A stretch of DNA of 64,000 nucleotides from Amphirosellinia nigrospora (Eukaryota > Ascomycota > Sordariomycetes > Xylariales > Xylariaceae): assembly GCA_004123355.1 (NCBI GenBank), contig SCHM01000003.1, positions 7,211,058 to 7,275,057 on the forward strand, in the 5' to 3' direction. A program made the position numbers and the translations under genes. Positions 40,558 through 55,069 of this stretch are shown in pieces; positions within the stretch are counted from its first letter, which is position 1, and each line of letters starts with the position of its first letter. Under the pieces are notes generated by a model. That model had not been told where the DNA came from and did not search any database. It worked only from the letters and a program-made list of their open reading frames with translations.

Positions 40558-43500
40558 TTTATAAATTATTTAAAATATTATAAAATATTAAAATTGTTTT
40601 TATAATATTTTTTAATTAAACTAAATAATTAATTTAATTTAAAAATATTAAAATGTTTTTTAAAAAAAAACTAAAATAATAAACACGTATAGTTATACGT
40701 ATTAAAGTTTTATTAATATTTCGGACTTATTTATTTTAAATATTTTAATAAGCTTTTTATAATAAAACTTTAGTAAATAATAAAAAAATATATTTATTTT
40801 AGCTTTTTTAATTATATAAAAACTATAATAACAAGCTATAAAAACTAACTATTTTTAATTAATTTAATATAATATTTTATAGTACTATTAATAATTATAT
40901 ATTTAAAAAAAAAATTCGATATAAATATTATTAATTTTAATCGAATAGTTTAATATTTAGTTAATAATTATATAAAACTATAAATAAAAAACGCTAAGTT
41001 TAGCTTTTATTTTAAACTAATAATATATTATAATAAAATAATTTAATTTAGCTTTAATAAAAATATAAACTAAACTAATATAAATAATATATATAAAACT
41101 TTATTATTATTTTCTAAAAATAAAAATATATACTTTTTTAATAATAGCTTATTATTATTTTATTATTAATTTATATATATTTATTAAAAAATTAAATAAA
41201 TAAAATAAAGTTTTATTTAATTAAGCAAAAAAATAAAATAAAATTATTATTTTTTATAATAAAATATATATTATATTAATATATATTATTAATATTTTTT
41301 AATTTATAATTAAAAATAATTTTAGCTAATAATAAACTAATTAGTAAACTATTAATCGATTATTAAATAAACTATAAAAATAATTAAATAATATAACTAT
41401 ATTTAAAATAATTTAAATATTTTAAATTAATAAATAGTTAATTTATTAAATTATTATAAAATAATTTTTATTTTATTAAATAATAAAAAAATAACTAACG
41501 TATAATTAAAATATTAATATTTATTTTTTATAATAATATAATTAAATATAAATTTAAGTTTAAAATATAAATTCAAACTATATAAAATCGTTTTAAATTT
41601 AATATTAATTAGTTTTATAATAATATAGCTAAAATAATTAATATTAAAACTTATATTAAAAGCTATATAGCTAAAAATTTTTTTTTTATTTTTATTTAAT
41701 TATTTTAATATATTTATTAATTTAAAAGCTATTTTAAATATTTTAAAAAAATCTATATTAATATTAATTATAATAAAAAATTAAAACTAATTTTTAATTA
41801 TTAGTTTTAATTAATATATATTAGTTAAATTTTTTAAGTTTTAAATTATTTTTATTTATTTATTTAATAAAACTAAATTTAATAAAATTAAATAAAAAAA
41901 AAATTTAAAAATAAACTATTTTTTTAATTAATAATTAAAATTATATTAAAATATTTAAAAAAAAATATTAATTTTAATATTTATATAAAATATTATTTTT
42001 AAATAGTTTATTATTTAATAATAATTAATTATAAACGAAATAAAACTTATAAAAAAAAACATAAAAATTTATTATTATAATTTTTATTTTTTTTTTTATT
42101 TTTATTTAAATAATTTTTTATTTTATTTTAAAATTAAATAATAATAATAATAATTTTATTTAATTATTTAAACTTAACGTTAATAAAATATAATAATTAA
42201 TTTTTAATAATAAATATTTTAATTATTATTAATAAAAATATATTTCGAAAAAATATTTTTTAAAAAATTAAACTTTAACGAATAAAAAAGCTTAAATTAT
42301 TATTATTTTAACTATATATAATATATTAAATATTAAGCTAGCTAATATAAAAAAATAAGCTTATAATAAATATAAAAAAAAAAAATAATTTTAAAAAAAA
42401 TAGCTTTTTTTTAAAAAAATATTTTTAAAAAATATTATTAATTATAAAATAAATTTAATAAAAAAATATTTAAATAAAAAACCTTTATTATATATTTATA
42501 TTTTATATAATAATAGATTTTTTTAATTATAAATAATTTTTTTAAAAATATAAAAAAAATATATATATAAATATAAACTAATAATTTATAAAAAAAATTA
42601 TTAAACTATTTAATTTTATTATTATTATAAACTTTTTTATTAAAAAAGTTATAAAATATAATAATAAAAATAAAAAAAATATTAATTAAGTTTTTTTATT
42701 ATTATTAAAAATATATAAAAAAACTTTTAAAAATAAACTTATAATTATTATTAATTTAATTTATAATATTATTTTAAATAAACTATAATTTAAATATTAT
42801 AATATTTTATTAAACTATTAATAAAACTATTTAATATTTTTATTTTAATTATTTTTTAATTATAATATAAAATATTATTTAATAATAAATAAAATAAATA
42901 TATAGCTATAATATTTAATTTATTAATTTAACGCTAATTAATAAAACTATAATTTTAAAATTAAAAAAATATAACGTTAATAATAATAAAAAAAAACAAA
43001 ATAATATTTAAAAAATATAAAACTAAAAATATTTATTTTAAAATATAATAATTTAATATAAAAAGATTTTAATAAAATAAAATAAATAATATTTAATTAG
43101 TTTTTATTAGAACTTATTTTTAAAAACATAAACATATTTTTTTATAAAAAATATAATTTTAATTTTATTTAAAAGTTTAATAAAAAAATCTTTATCGTAT
43201 AAAATAAAATAATATTAATTAATATAAAAAAAAACTAATAATTAAAATATTTAGTTTAAATATAATTATTTTTAATATAATAATAAAAAAAAACTAAATA
43301 AAAAACGTTTATATTATTAATATTAATAAAATTAATAAAATAATTAAAAAATTAAAAAAAAATAAAAACAATTTTTAGAAAAAAAAATAAAAAGTTAAAA
43401 TAAAAAAAGTAAAAAAAAATATTTAAAAAATATTAAAACTTAATATATTTTTAGCTAAATAAACTTTAATATATATTATTATATTATTTATAAATAAACT

Positions 43501-46500
43501 ATAAAATAAAGTTTATTAAAATAAATTTAAAATTAATTTAAGCTATAATTTTATATAAAATATTATTAAATAAACTAAAAGCTATATAAGAATTTTTAGT
43601 CGAAAATTTATATAAAAGTTTTATTAAGCTTAATAATATTTTATATAATATATTTATTTTATTTATAAAAAAATAAATAATAAGTTTCGTTTTTATATAA
43701 ATTATTATAAGCTAAATAAAATTATAAAAAAAACTAATATTTATTTTTTTTATTAAAAAAACTTTAGCTTATATTATTAAAGCAAAAATCTTTATTTAAT
43801 TTAATATATAATAAATATTTAATTATATTTATATATTATTTAAGAATAAAAATTATATAACGTTTTATATAAAATATAGTATATATTAATTATTAATATT
43901 ATTATTTAGTTTTATTAATAGATTTTTAATATTTTAATAATATATTAATAAATATATTAATTTTTTAAATAACTTTTATAACGTTTATATAAATAACGTT
44001 ATTATTTATTCGGAAATAATAAAAAAATATATATTTATATATATTATATATTAAAATAATTAATTTAAGCTAAATTATAAATTAATTTAAAAAAATCTAA
44101 ATTTTATATTATTAAAACTAAGTTTTTAAGCTATATTATTAATATTAAAAAAATTTAAATAAACTTTATTAAAATTAATATTATATTAAAATAAAAAACT
44201 TTTATATTAATTAAAAACATATAATTTTTTTTAAAATTTTATAACTTTTATTAAAATTTTATTAATGTTTAAAGTTACGTTATAACGCTTTTAAACCGAT
44301 TAATACGAAAAAGTATACTTTTCGAATAAATTAAAAATATAAAAAATTATTTTATTAGTTTAAAAAAGCTTTAGTAAAATATTTTTTATTAAAATATTTT
44401 AATTATAACTTATTAATAAAAATTAAAACTAATTTATTTAATAACGTTAGCTTTAGCGTATTATTATAACTATATAATAAAATTTAATATTTATAATATA
44501 TTTTTTAAAAATATTTTATAACGTTAAATTAAACTATAATATTTATAATAAAAAATTATTAATAATTATGCTATATTTTAAAAAATAAAAACCCGAATTA
44601 ATTAGTAGCTATAATAAGCTTTTTTTAGTATTTATTAATAATTAAATATTAAAGTTTTTTAGTAAAAATAATATTTTAATTTAAAATAAGCTAAATAAAT
44701 TAACTTTTTTTTAAAATATAATTTTTTAATATTATATTACTTTAATAAAAATAATATATTAGCTAACGCTTTATTATAAAATAAAAAAACCTAACAATAT
44801 AAAAAGCTAAAAAAAAAATATAATATTATTTTATAATATTTTAGCTAGTAAATAATATATAAACTAATTTTTATATAAATAAAGTTATATTAAATAAACT
44901 TTATTAAAATATATAATAAATTAAATATTTTATAAAATTATAATTAATCGACGAATTTTTTAAAAAAAACCGTAAAAAATATAAGTATAAAAATTTTACT
45001 AAATTAAATAAAAAAAATAACTAAAAACTAAAAATTAAAAATAAATTAACTATTTTTACGGACGTTTAATTATTTTTAATTTTTATATTTATAAATATAT
45101 TTTATTAAAAAAATATTATAAAATATTTATTATATATTTTAGCAAAAATAAAACATATAAACTTATTATTAAATATAATAGCTAAAACTAAAAAAATTAT
45201 AATTATTATATAATAAACTATATAAAATATAAACTTATTAAAATATTTAAAAATAAAACTTTTAATAAACTTATATTTTTTTTAATATTTAATATATAGC
45301 GCTATTTTATTATTAATTTTAAATAAATATTTAAAAAAATAAAATATAATAATAACTAGTTATAATAAACTTTAAACAAATAAACTTAAACTATACTTTA
45401 TATTATAAAAATAACTATAAAAAACGCTATTAAAATATATTATAAAAAACTTTTTTAAATTTTTAAAATATTTATAACTATAACTTTAAACCGAAAATTT
45501 AGTTTATTTTTATTTTTAACAAACTATATAAGCTAATAAATATAAAATATATACTAATTACTATAAATATTATAAAACTATAAAATAAATAAAAATTATA
45601 AATAAATATATTAACTAAAAATTATAATTATATAAACTATTATTAAAACAATTAATTTAAACATATATTTATTATAAATTATATATAAACTTTAATTTTT
45701 TATATTTAATAAAACTATTATTTTATAAAATAAAAATAAATTTTTAATATTATTTAATTTCGATTAAAAAAATCGGACCGCAAATATAAAACTATAAAAG
45801 TTTTTAAAAAAAAAAAACGATTCGAAAAATATATAAAAAAAATAAAAAAAATAGCATAATTTATTAAATTAGCTAAAAAAAACCTATAATATATTTAAAA
45901 ACGTATAATTAATAAGCTAATAAAAATTAATATAAACTTAACTTTAATATAAAAAATTATATATTAATTTTAAAAAAAAAACAGTTTTAAAAATAAACTA
46001 TTTATCGAATAAGCTAAACTTTTTTATAATATAATAAAAATTTAAAATATAAAAAAAACAAAATATTTTATATTAAATATTTTTATAACTTAGAAAATAT
46101 TAAACGTTATTATATAAATTAACTATAAAAATATTTAAATAATTTATTATTAAATTAAAAAGCAAAAAACTTAAAAAAAAAAAAATAAAACTAAAAAAAA
46201 AAAATTTACTATTAAAAAATATAAACATTTTAACTTTATTATTAAAAATTATAATATTAAATAAATTAAAAAAATTAAAACTTTAATAATATAATATTTG
46301 CAAAAAATTTTAAAAATAGTATAAAAATACTAAAAAACTTTTATAATATAAACTTTAATTTAGTTAAACTTGTAAAATTGTAAATATAGCTAAAAATAGC
46401 GCAAAAAAACAAATTTAATAAGCTATATTAAATAATAATAAAGCTATAGCATAAAAAAAAAAATAACGCGAAAAAAAAACGCATAAAATAAAAAAATATA

Positions 46501-46688
46501 TAAATACTAATATTTAAATATTATATTAAATAAAAAAACTTTAAATAACGTATAAAAAAACTAATATAATAACTTAACGGTATAAAAGCTTTATAAAAAA
46601 TTATATTAATAAAAACCTAAAATTTTTTTTTTGCTAAAAAGTAGTTATAACTTTAACCCCGGTTAAATTATTTTTTTTTTAAAAAAAA

Positions 46689-46982
46689 TAATTATAAATT
46701 TACAAGCTTTAATAATTATACTTTATTATTAGCCATAGCACCTATAATTTTACTTATAATAACTACTATTTATAATAAATATATAATTGCTATTTATAAT
46801 AAATATAGTTATAATAAATAAAAACAAGCATTAATAATAAATATAGCTATTTATATAAATATTTAAATAGCTGCTTATACTATAAATTTAAACTTTTTTT
46901 TTTTTATTTTATTTATAAATTTTATATATAATATATTATATATGCTAAAGCTTTGTTTTTTTAAATGTGTGAAGCGTAACTA
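46689..46982 (+). repeat. 3' LTR of E5
   Basis: This is a 294-bp repeat sharing TTATTATTAGCCATAGCAC and AAGCGTAACTA with the 5' LTR. It is less mutated at its outer end (AATGTGTGAAGCG). Confidence 0.87.
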
Positions 46983-47626
46983 TATTATAATAATAATATT
47001 TATTTTAATAAATTATTACGTTAAAAATTAAAAAAATAACTTTAAATAAAAGTTTTCTAATAATAAATTTAACGTTTAATTTAATAAATAACTAAATATT
47101 TAAAAAAAATATTATTATTATAAATAATAACTTAAAAATAAAATAAACTATATATAAATAAAAATAAAATAAAATATATATAATTTATAACTATATTTTA
47201 ATAATAAAATTAATATATTTATAAACTTTAATAGCGAATTAAAACGTTTAAAAATTTTATAATAAAATTAAAATATTTAAAACGATTAATTAATAAGAAT
47301 TTATAACGTTTACGATTTATAATAATTTTAGCTACGCTATAAAAACTAATATATTTAAAATATAAAAATGTTTTATTAAGTTTTTTTAAAGCTAAATAAC
47401 TAGTTTATTTAAAAGCTTTATAAAAAATATAAAAATAAAAATATAAAATAAATTAACGCTAAAGCGTAATATTTGCTTTAATTAATAAATACGTATAAAT
47501 TATATATATTAATTACTATTAAAAAAATTAATATTTTTAACTTTAAAAGATTTAAAAATAAATAGTTTTTAATATAGTTTAATATTTATAATAAAACTAC
47601 GTAATAAAATATTATTTTAAAAAAAA

Positions 47627-47818
47627 TATTATAAATTATAAAATAAAGCTTAATTTAAAAAAAAAAATCTATTATTAAATCTTCGCAGTAAATCTAATAA
47701 TAAATTCTTTAACTAGTATATTAGCTGTTTATTTAAATATAAGTATTGCTAAATAGCTTCCCCCTGCGCTCCGTGCAAAGAAACCATTAGTAACATAAAC
47801 CCTTTAAAGGCTTTATTA
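47627..47818. repeat. Right LTR of E2
   Basis: It matches 9060-9252. A patch at about 47758-47815 keeps original GC-rich sequence (CTTCCCCCTGCGCTCC) where the left LTR is fully mutated. Confidence 0.82.
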
Positions 47819-50800
47819 AAGAATTTAAAACTTAAGCCTAAGTTTTTTAAAATATAATAAAACTAAAAATATTATAACTAGCTAACGTAGTTTAAACTAT
47901 AAAAACTAAAAAAACTTATTAAAGCGATTATATTAATTATTTAAACTTAACATTATAGCTATAATAGCTAAAACTAATATTATAAAAAAAAAAAAATAGA
48001 AATTAATAATTATTTTACTTATAAATAAAAAATTTATTTTTATAAAAAAGCTTAAATATTTATATTATAAAAAAATTAAATATATAAAATTAAATATTAA
48101 AATCTATATTTAAAGTTATAAAAAAAGCAAGCAAAAAAAAAAAATATAACAAAAAAATAACAAGCGTAAAAAAAAAAAGCTTTATTAATAATATATTTAA
48201 AACTAGAAAATAATAATAACGATTTAAAAAATATTATTTAAATTATTAATTTAAACTACTATAAATATTATTATAAAAACTTTAATAACTATTTTATTTA
48301 ATAATAATATTATTTATTTATATAGTTTTAATATTTTAATTTAAAAAACTTTAAATTTATTATTTAATTATTTTTTATTATAGCTAAAATTAATAGTTTT
48401 TTAAAAACTTATAAAATATTATTTTTTATAATAAGTTTAAATATTAAATTTAAACTACGCTTAATATATATAAAGTAAAAATAAACTAATTAATTATAAA
48501 AATTTATTTTAGAAAAAATTATTATTATAAATATTAAAAAAATAAAAATATTTATAATAAAATAAAAAATCTAATTAAAAAATATATTATAAAAAATAAC
48601 TATATTAAAATTATTTTTACTAACGTTTTATATATATTAAAATTAAAAGTTAATTTTATTTTAATTATTTTATTTTTTAATAAAAAAGCTTTAATATTTT
48701 TAATAAAAAATAATATTATATTTAATTTTTTTTTTTAAAAATATTATAATTTAAATAATATAATTCGGGAACTTATTTATATTAAAAATAACCTAAGCAG
48801 CGCTACTAGCTTTAATAGTATATATAATAAATTTATTTATAAAACTAATATAAATAAATAAATTATTTTAGCGAAAAATTATTATTAAAGTTAAAAAAAA
48901 TTATATAAAAAATAAATAACGCTTAAAGTTATTATATTTATAAACTTTATATTTTTAAATAAATATATAAAAAACTATATAAAAAAAACTATTTAAAAAA
49001 AATATTTAAAAAAGGTTATATTTATTAGCGTTTACGGATTTTTTTATATTAAAAATTATAAAAAAAAAAATATTAGTTTATTTAAATCGATATATATAAT
49101 AAGCTAAGTTTATTAAAACTTATAAAAAATAAAACTAATATATAAATATTATTAATAAATTTATTAATAACTTTATTAATTTCGAATTATAAAAGTAAAA
49201 ATACTATATTATATATATAAATAAAACAAACGAATTCATTTTAAAAAACGCTAATAAATAAACTATATAAAAAAAAAAAATTTAAATAATACTAATAAAA
49301 CAATATAAAAATAATAGTATAGCTAAAAGTTTTAATATTATAATATATAAAAAACTTTTATTTATAATAATAAAAAATATTATTAATTCGAAATATTAAC
49401 TTAAAATTATAATAACTATTAATTATTTATATAATAAAAGCTTATATAGCGTATTTAATATTATACTTTTTAAAAAAACCTACGGTTAAAAACTTAATAT
49501 TAAACTATAATATTTATTTTTAAATATTAAATAAAAAAACTAAATCTTAAATTAATATTAAAAATCTTAATTAAATATAATAATAATTTTATTTATAAAA
49601 TAATAATTAATAATAATAAAGTTATTAAAACTACGAAATAAAAATATATATTTTAATATTAAATAAAACGTTATAATAACTAGTAAAATTTATAATTATT
49701 TAATATATTATAAATAATTTTTATTAATATTTAAATAAATAACGCGGCTAATAAAGTTATAAAAATAAAAAAACTTATATTTTTATTAATAAAATAAAAG
49801 CGCTAAAATATTATTATTTCTAGCTAAAATATATAATAAATTTAATTATAAACTTTTTACTATATTTTTTAAATAAAATTATATTATTTATTAAAAAACT
49901 ACCGGATTTTAAAATTATTAATAAAATTTTTAGTAAACTTAAACTTAAATATTTATTTAAAAGCTTTTAATTTTTATTTTTTAATTTAGTTTAAATATTA
50001 TATATTATATTAGCTTTAGTAGTTATACTAAATTATAAAATAATAAAATTAAACTTTTTTATAAAAAAAAGCAAACAAAACTTAAACAAAAAAAAATAGT
50101 TAAAAAAAATAAAAGTTAAATTTAAATTTTTAGTTAAAAATAAAACTTAAACGTTAATAATATATATTATAAATATATACGTATTAAAAAAAAAAAAATA
50201 TATAAACTTAAATATAGCTTTAATAATAAAATTACTCGCTATAAAATAAAATAAATAGTTTAAAAATCGAACAAATTAAAAACGTTAATTATTTTAAAAC
50301 GTTTATTTTAATTATTAAACTAATAAGCTATAAAATTTTATTCGTTATAATAGCGGTTTAAAATTTAAAAATAAAATAAATAAACGTAAAAATAACGTTT
50401 TTTTATAAAAAAATAAAAAAAATATTCATATTAAATAACTATATAAATTTAAAAAGTATAAATAAGTTTATAAGTTAAAAAAAGCTTTATATAGCTTAAA
50501 ATAAGCTTTAAAAGTTTAGTTTAAAATATTATTTAAGTTTTTTATTATATTAAATTATAAGCCGATTAACGCTAATTATATATATTTATAAACAATAAAA
50601 TAAAAATTTTTATTAAAGTTTATATTAATAATTTATTTATAATAAAAAAAAATAAGCTAAAAATTATAATATTAAAATAGTTTTAAATAAAAAATTCTAA
50701 ATAATAAACCTAGGTTTATATTAATATTATTTAAATATTTATATATAATATAATAAAACAAATAAAACTATATATTTTAATTAATAAAAATATATCGATA

Positions 50801-51650
50801 AAATATTTATATAATATAAATTAAAAAACTATAAACTAATAAATATTTTTATAATAATAATAAAGCTATAAAAAACTAAGCTAAAATAAATATATTTAAA
50901 AAGCAAAAAATAAAAATATTAATCTAATATAAAATTATTAATATTTAATAATAAAAACTTGGCTAAATATTATATATATAATATTAATAATTAATTATTA
51001 CGCTTTAAACTTTATATTTATTTATAAAATAACGGTTAAATAAATTTTTAAATATTTATTAAACATAAAAAATTACTATTTTATTTTTTAAAAACTATTA
51101 TAGCTTTTAATAAGCTAAACTAATATAAACTAAAAAAAAATCTAAATATATAAAAATTAACTTTAAAATATATTTTTAACCTTAGTAGTAATATAATTAG
51201 CTAATTATTAAAATTATAGCAAATTATAATATTATTAATATATAAAACTAAATATTAAAATATAACTAATATAATTAAAAAAATAATATAGCTTTTATAA
51301 TTATATAGTAAAAATAACATTAGTTATAAAAAAAACAAAAAAGCAGTAAAAATACTAAAAAAACTTTATATAATAATAATTTATAATAATAACTAAAGTT
51401 TATTATATTTATAAAAAACTTAATATAATATAATAAAAATAAATATATAAATATTTAAATATATTTTATTTATAAATAAACCGAGCAAAAAATAATATAG
51501 CTAAAATAACTTTATATAAAAATATAATAATAAATAAATTAATAAAACTACTTTTTAAAAATATATTTAAAAAATTTAAAAAAGCGCTAAAACTAAAAAT
51601 AATCCCCGGTAATTAAGCTTAACAATTTTTATAACTTAATAATTTAAAAA

Positions 51651-53270
51651 TATTTAAATTTTATAAAAAAAGTATAACTAAATAAAAAGAAAGTTTTTTT
51701 ATCGATAAAAAAATTTTTTATTTTTTATATCTTAAATAAAAAATTTTTTTACCCGAATTAAAAACTTTTTTATTTTTATTTACTATTATATATACTTAGT
51801 TTTTAGCATTTATTTTTTATTATATAAATAACTATAAATTTAATAAAATAATTTAAAATTAAATATTTATATTAAAATAATAATATAATATAAATAAATT
51901 ATAAAATTTTATTTTTAATTTTTTTTTTATTATAAGTTATATTAAATTTAATTTTATATTAAATTTAATTATTTAATAATTATATATTTTATTAAACTTA
52001 ATTATTTAATAGTTATTATTATATTAAATATAATTATTTAATATTATTTATTTAATTATGCTTATAATTATTTTATTTTTTTATTTTTTTAATTTAATAT
52101 TAATTTAAATATTTATTATTTTTAAGTTATAAACTAATATTATTATCGTAAACTTTGCTTAAATATAATTTTTATTAAATTATTTTTTAAAAAAACTATA
52201 ATTATTATAAAATTAACTATTATATTAGTATAATAAATATAATAATATTTTTTATAAAATATTTATTTATAACTTTTTTTGTTTATTTTTTTATTTTTTA
52301 TTATAATATTTTAAACATAGTTTTTAAGTTTTTAAAGATTTTAAAGCTTTAAATCGATTATAATAAATATATTTTTTAAATCTTTAAGTTTTTTTTTTTT
52401 AAACGTTTAGCTAGTTTATAAAGTTTTTTTTAAACTTATTAATAAGCTTAAGTTTTTTTAAAAAGTTTTTTTTTTTAAACGTTTTAATTAATTTATAAAA
52501 TTTTTTTCGGATTTATTAGCAAGTTTAAGCTTTTTTTAAAAAGTTTTTTTTTTTTAAACGTTTTAACTAACTTATAAAGTTTTTTTTAAATTTATTAGCA
52601 AGCTTAAGCTTTTTTTTAAAAAAATAAAAATTTAATATATTATAAAAATTAATATATTTTATAATAACGCTATTATTTAAAATATAAAATTCGTAATTAT
52701 ATTTAAAATTAAAAATAGCTTATAGTTATATTTAAAATTAAAAATAGTTTATAGTTATATTTAAAATTTAAAATAATAACTTATATTTATTAGAAAACTT
52801 TTTTAATTTTATTTGGGTTAAAAATCGTTTTAAAAATCTTAATATTATAATAAATCTTTTTTATTTAAAATAAAAATTAATTATTCGCTATAATATTTAA
52901 TTCTTTAATTTTACTTTATAGCTTAAAATCGTAATTTAATTATAAAATAATAATATAACTTTAGCGTATATTATTACTATTAATAAAACAAATATATAAA
53001 AAATACTATATATTAACGCTTATATTTATAAGCAAATTTATTACTACTATTAACTAAACGGCCGAATATTTTTATAATATAATTATATAGTTACGTAAAA
53101 AAACAAAATATTATAATTAATAAATTAAAATAAAATAATAAGTTCTACTATATATAACTTATTAAAAAAAAGCGAACTAATATAATTAGCAACTATAACT
53201 TATTTATTAACCTAAATACGTAGTTCTTAAAAACTTAAGCATTTTTGCCCTTAAATTAAAAGGCCTTTAA
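51651..53270 (+). mobile_element. R element copy 1 (in E1)
   Basis: This copy is about 1.62 kb and collinear with 53562-55069, with mostly RIP-type differences. It starts TATTTAAATTTTATA where copy 2 has TGCTTAAGTTTTATA, and ends at the decayed hairpin GCCCTTAAATTAAAAGGC plus CTTTAA. It exceeds copy 2 by about 110 bp, which one extra 75-bp and one extra 29-bp tandem unit explain. There is no coding frame. R1 and R2 are head to tail, separated by 291 bp of E1 sequence. Confidence 0.75.
52390..52620 (+). repeat. Minisatellite in R copy 1, three units of about 75 bp
   Basis: The units carry TTTAAACGTTTTAGCTAG-like, TTATAAAG and ATTAGCAAGCTTAAGC-like blocks in order. There are three units here against two in R copy 2. 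Confidence 0.8.
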
Positions 53271-53561
53271 TATATAAAAAAAACCTTAAAAAAAAAATAC
53301 TTTTAAAATTTTATAAAAGCTTATTAAATAAAAATAAATTATATAAATTTAAAAATTAAATTATTAAAAAAACGTTACTAAAATTATATAATATAAAAAC
53401 TTAATATATATAATTTTAATAACTTTATAACTATTTAATTTAATAACTATAAAAACTACTATTTTTTTATTATTTAAAGCAAAAAAAAAAAATTACGCTA
53501 AATATTAAAAAACTATACTTTATATTTAATTATAACGTTAATAAAAACAAACGATAAATTT

Positions 53562-55069
53562 TGCTTAAGTTTTATAAAGGAGGTATAACTAAGTAAAAAA
53601 AAGGTTTTTTTATTAATAAAAAAACTTTTTATTTTTTATATTTTAAATAGGAAATTTTTTACCCGAATTAAAAACCCCCCTATTTTTACTTACTATTATA
53701 TATACTTGGTTTTTAGCATTTATTTTTTATTATATAAATAACTATAAATTTAATAAAATAATTTAAAGTTAAATATTATATTAAAAGTAATAGTATAATA
53801 TAAATAAATTATAAAGTTTTATTTTTAATTTTTTTTTGCTATAAGTTATATTAAATTTAATTTTATACTAAATTTAATTATTTAATAGTTATATATTCTA
53901 TTAAACCCGATTATTTAATAATTATACGTTATATTAAACGTAATTATTTAATATTATTTATTTAATTATATTTATAGTTATTTTATTTTTTTATTTTTTT
54001 AATTTAATATTAATTTAAATATTTATTATTTTCGGGTTATAAACTAATATTACTATTATAAACTTTACTTAAATATAATTTTTATTAAGCTACTTTTTAA
54101 AAAAATTATAGTTGTTATAAAATTAGCCGTTATATTAGCGTAATAAATATAGCAGCATTTTTTACGGGGTGTTTGTTTATAATTTTTTTTATTTATTTTT
54201 TATTTTTTATTATAATATTTTAAGCGTAGTTTTTAAGTTTTTAAAGATTTTAAAGCTTTAAATCGATCGTAATAAACGCGTTTTTTAGGTTTTTAAGTTC
54301 TTTTTTTTAAACGTTTTAGCTAGCTTATAAGGTTTTTTTTAAATTTATTAGCAAGCTCGGGCTTTTTTCGAAAGGTTTTTTTTTTAAACGTTTTAGCTAG
54401 CTTATAAGGTTTTTTTCGGACTTATTAGCAAGCTTAAGCTTTTTTCGAAAAAAATAAAGGTTTAATACGTTATAAAAATTAGTAACTTTATAATAGCGCC
54501 GTTATTTAAAATATAAAATTCGTAGTTATATTTAAAATTAAAAATAGTTTATAGTTATATTTAAAATTTAAAATAATAACTTATGCTTATTAAAAACTTT
54601 TTTAATTTTACCCGGTTAAAAATTGTTTTAAAGATTTTAATATTGCGGTAAGTTTTTTTTACTTAAAGTAAGAATTAGTTATTTGCTATAATATTTAACT
54701 TTTTAATTTTGTTTTATAGCTTAAAATCGTAGTCTAATTATAAAGCGATAATATAACTTTAGCGTATATTGCTACTATTAATAAAGCGGATATATAAAGG
54801 ATATTATATACTAACGTTTATATTTATAGGTAAATTTATTATTATTATTAATTAAACAGCCGAATGTTTTTATAACGTAGTTATATAGTTATATAAGAAA
54901 ACAAGATATTACGGTTAATAAATTAAAATAGAATAGTAGGTTTTTACTATACGTAACTTATTAAAAAAGAGCGAACAAACATAACCGGTAATTATAACTT
55001 ATTTACTAACCTAAATACGTGGTTCCTAAAAACTTAAGCATTTTTGCCCCTAAATTAAGGGGCTTTTAG
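53562..55069 (+). mobile_element. R element copy 2 (in E1), Helitron-like ends
   Basis: This is the best-preserved R copy (about 1.51 kb). The 12-mer TGCTTAAGTTTT at the left end (53562-53573) occurs inverted at 55029-55040. It is not at the right terminus but just before the hairpin GCCCC/GGGGC (55046-55063), after which the element ends in TTTTAG with T next. A terminal-left, subterminal-right inverted repeat with a 3' hairpin is the arrangement described for non-canonical (Helitron2-type) Helitrons, including fungal ones. No Rep/helicase frame is present, so it would be non-autonomous. The class assignment is an inference; the repeat itself is certain. Confidence 0.7.
54299..54452 (+). repeat. 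Minisatellite in R copy 2, two units of about 75 bp
   Basis: Two units contain TAAACGTTTTAGCTAGC, TTATAAGG and ATTAGCAAGCT blocks. A neighbouring 29-bp tandem repeat (TAGTTTATAGTTATATTT-type) near 54520-54580 also has one unit fewer than in copy 1 (52690-52780). Confidence 0.8.

Larger units (their letters stand above)
40261..46982 (+). mobile_element. LTR retrotransposon fossil E5, inside E2
   Basis: E5 is a 6.7-kb element with LTRs 40261-40557 and 46689-46982. The LTR ends TAGTTA and TAACTA are reverse complements, consistent with an original TGGTTA...TAACCA. An A-run directly before the right LTR fits a polypurine tract and + orientation. The target duplication is unclear: TATAT precedes the left LTR and TATAT occurs at 46981-46985, overlapping the LTR end by two bases. 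No other insertion is seen inside it. It is RIP-mutated throughout and broken. Confidence 0.85.
9060..47818. mobile_element. LTR retrotransposon fossil E2, inside E1
   Basis: E2 is bounded by LTRs of 193 and 192 bp (9060-9252 and 47627-47818). The candidate target duplication is AAAAA on the left (9055-9059) and AAGAA on the right (47819-47823), which agree after one RIP-type change. It is swollen by the 10.3-kb small element, the inverted R copy, E6 and E5. Its own sequence totals about 7.5 kb plus LTRs. No coding frame is readable and it is a broken fossil. It inserted after E1 and before E6, E5 and the inverted R copy. Confidence 0.8.

Noticed and set aside
13861-55069. Inverted R copies as terminal inverted repeats of one large DNA transposon
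   Set aside because: The inverted copy lies inside E2 and the direct copies lie outside E2 in E1, so they are separate insertions at different nest levels.
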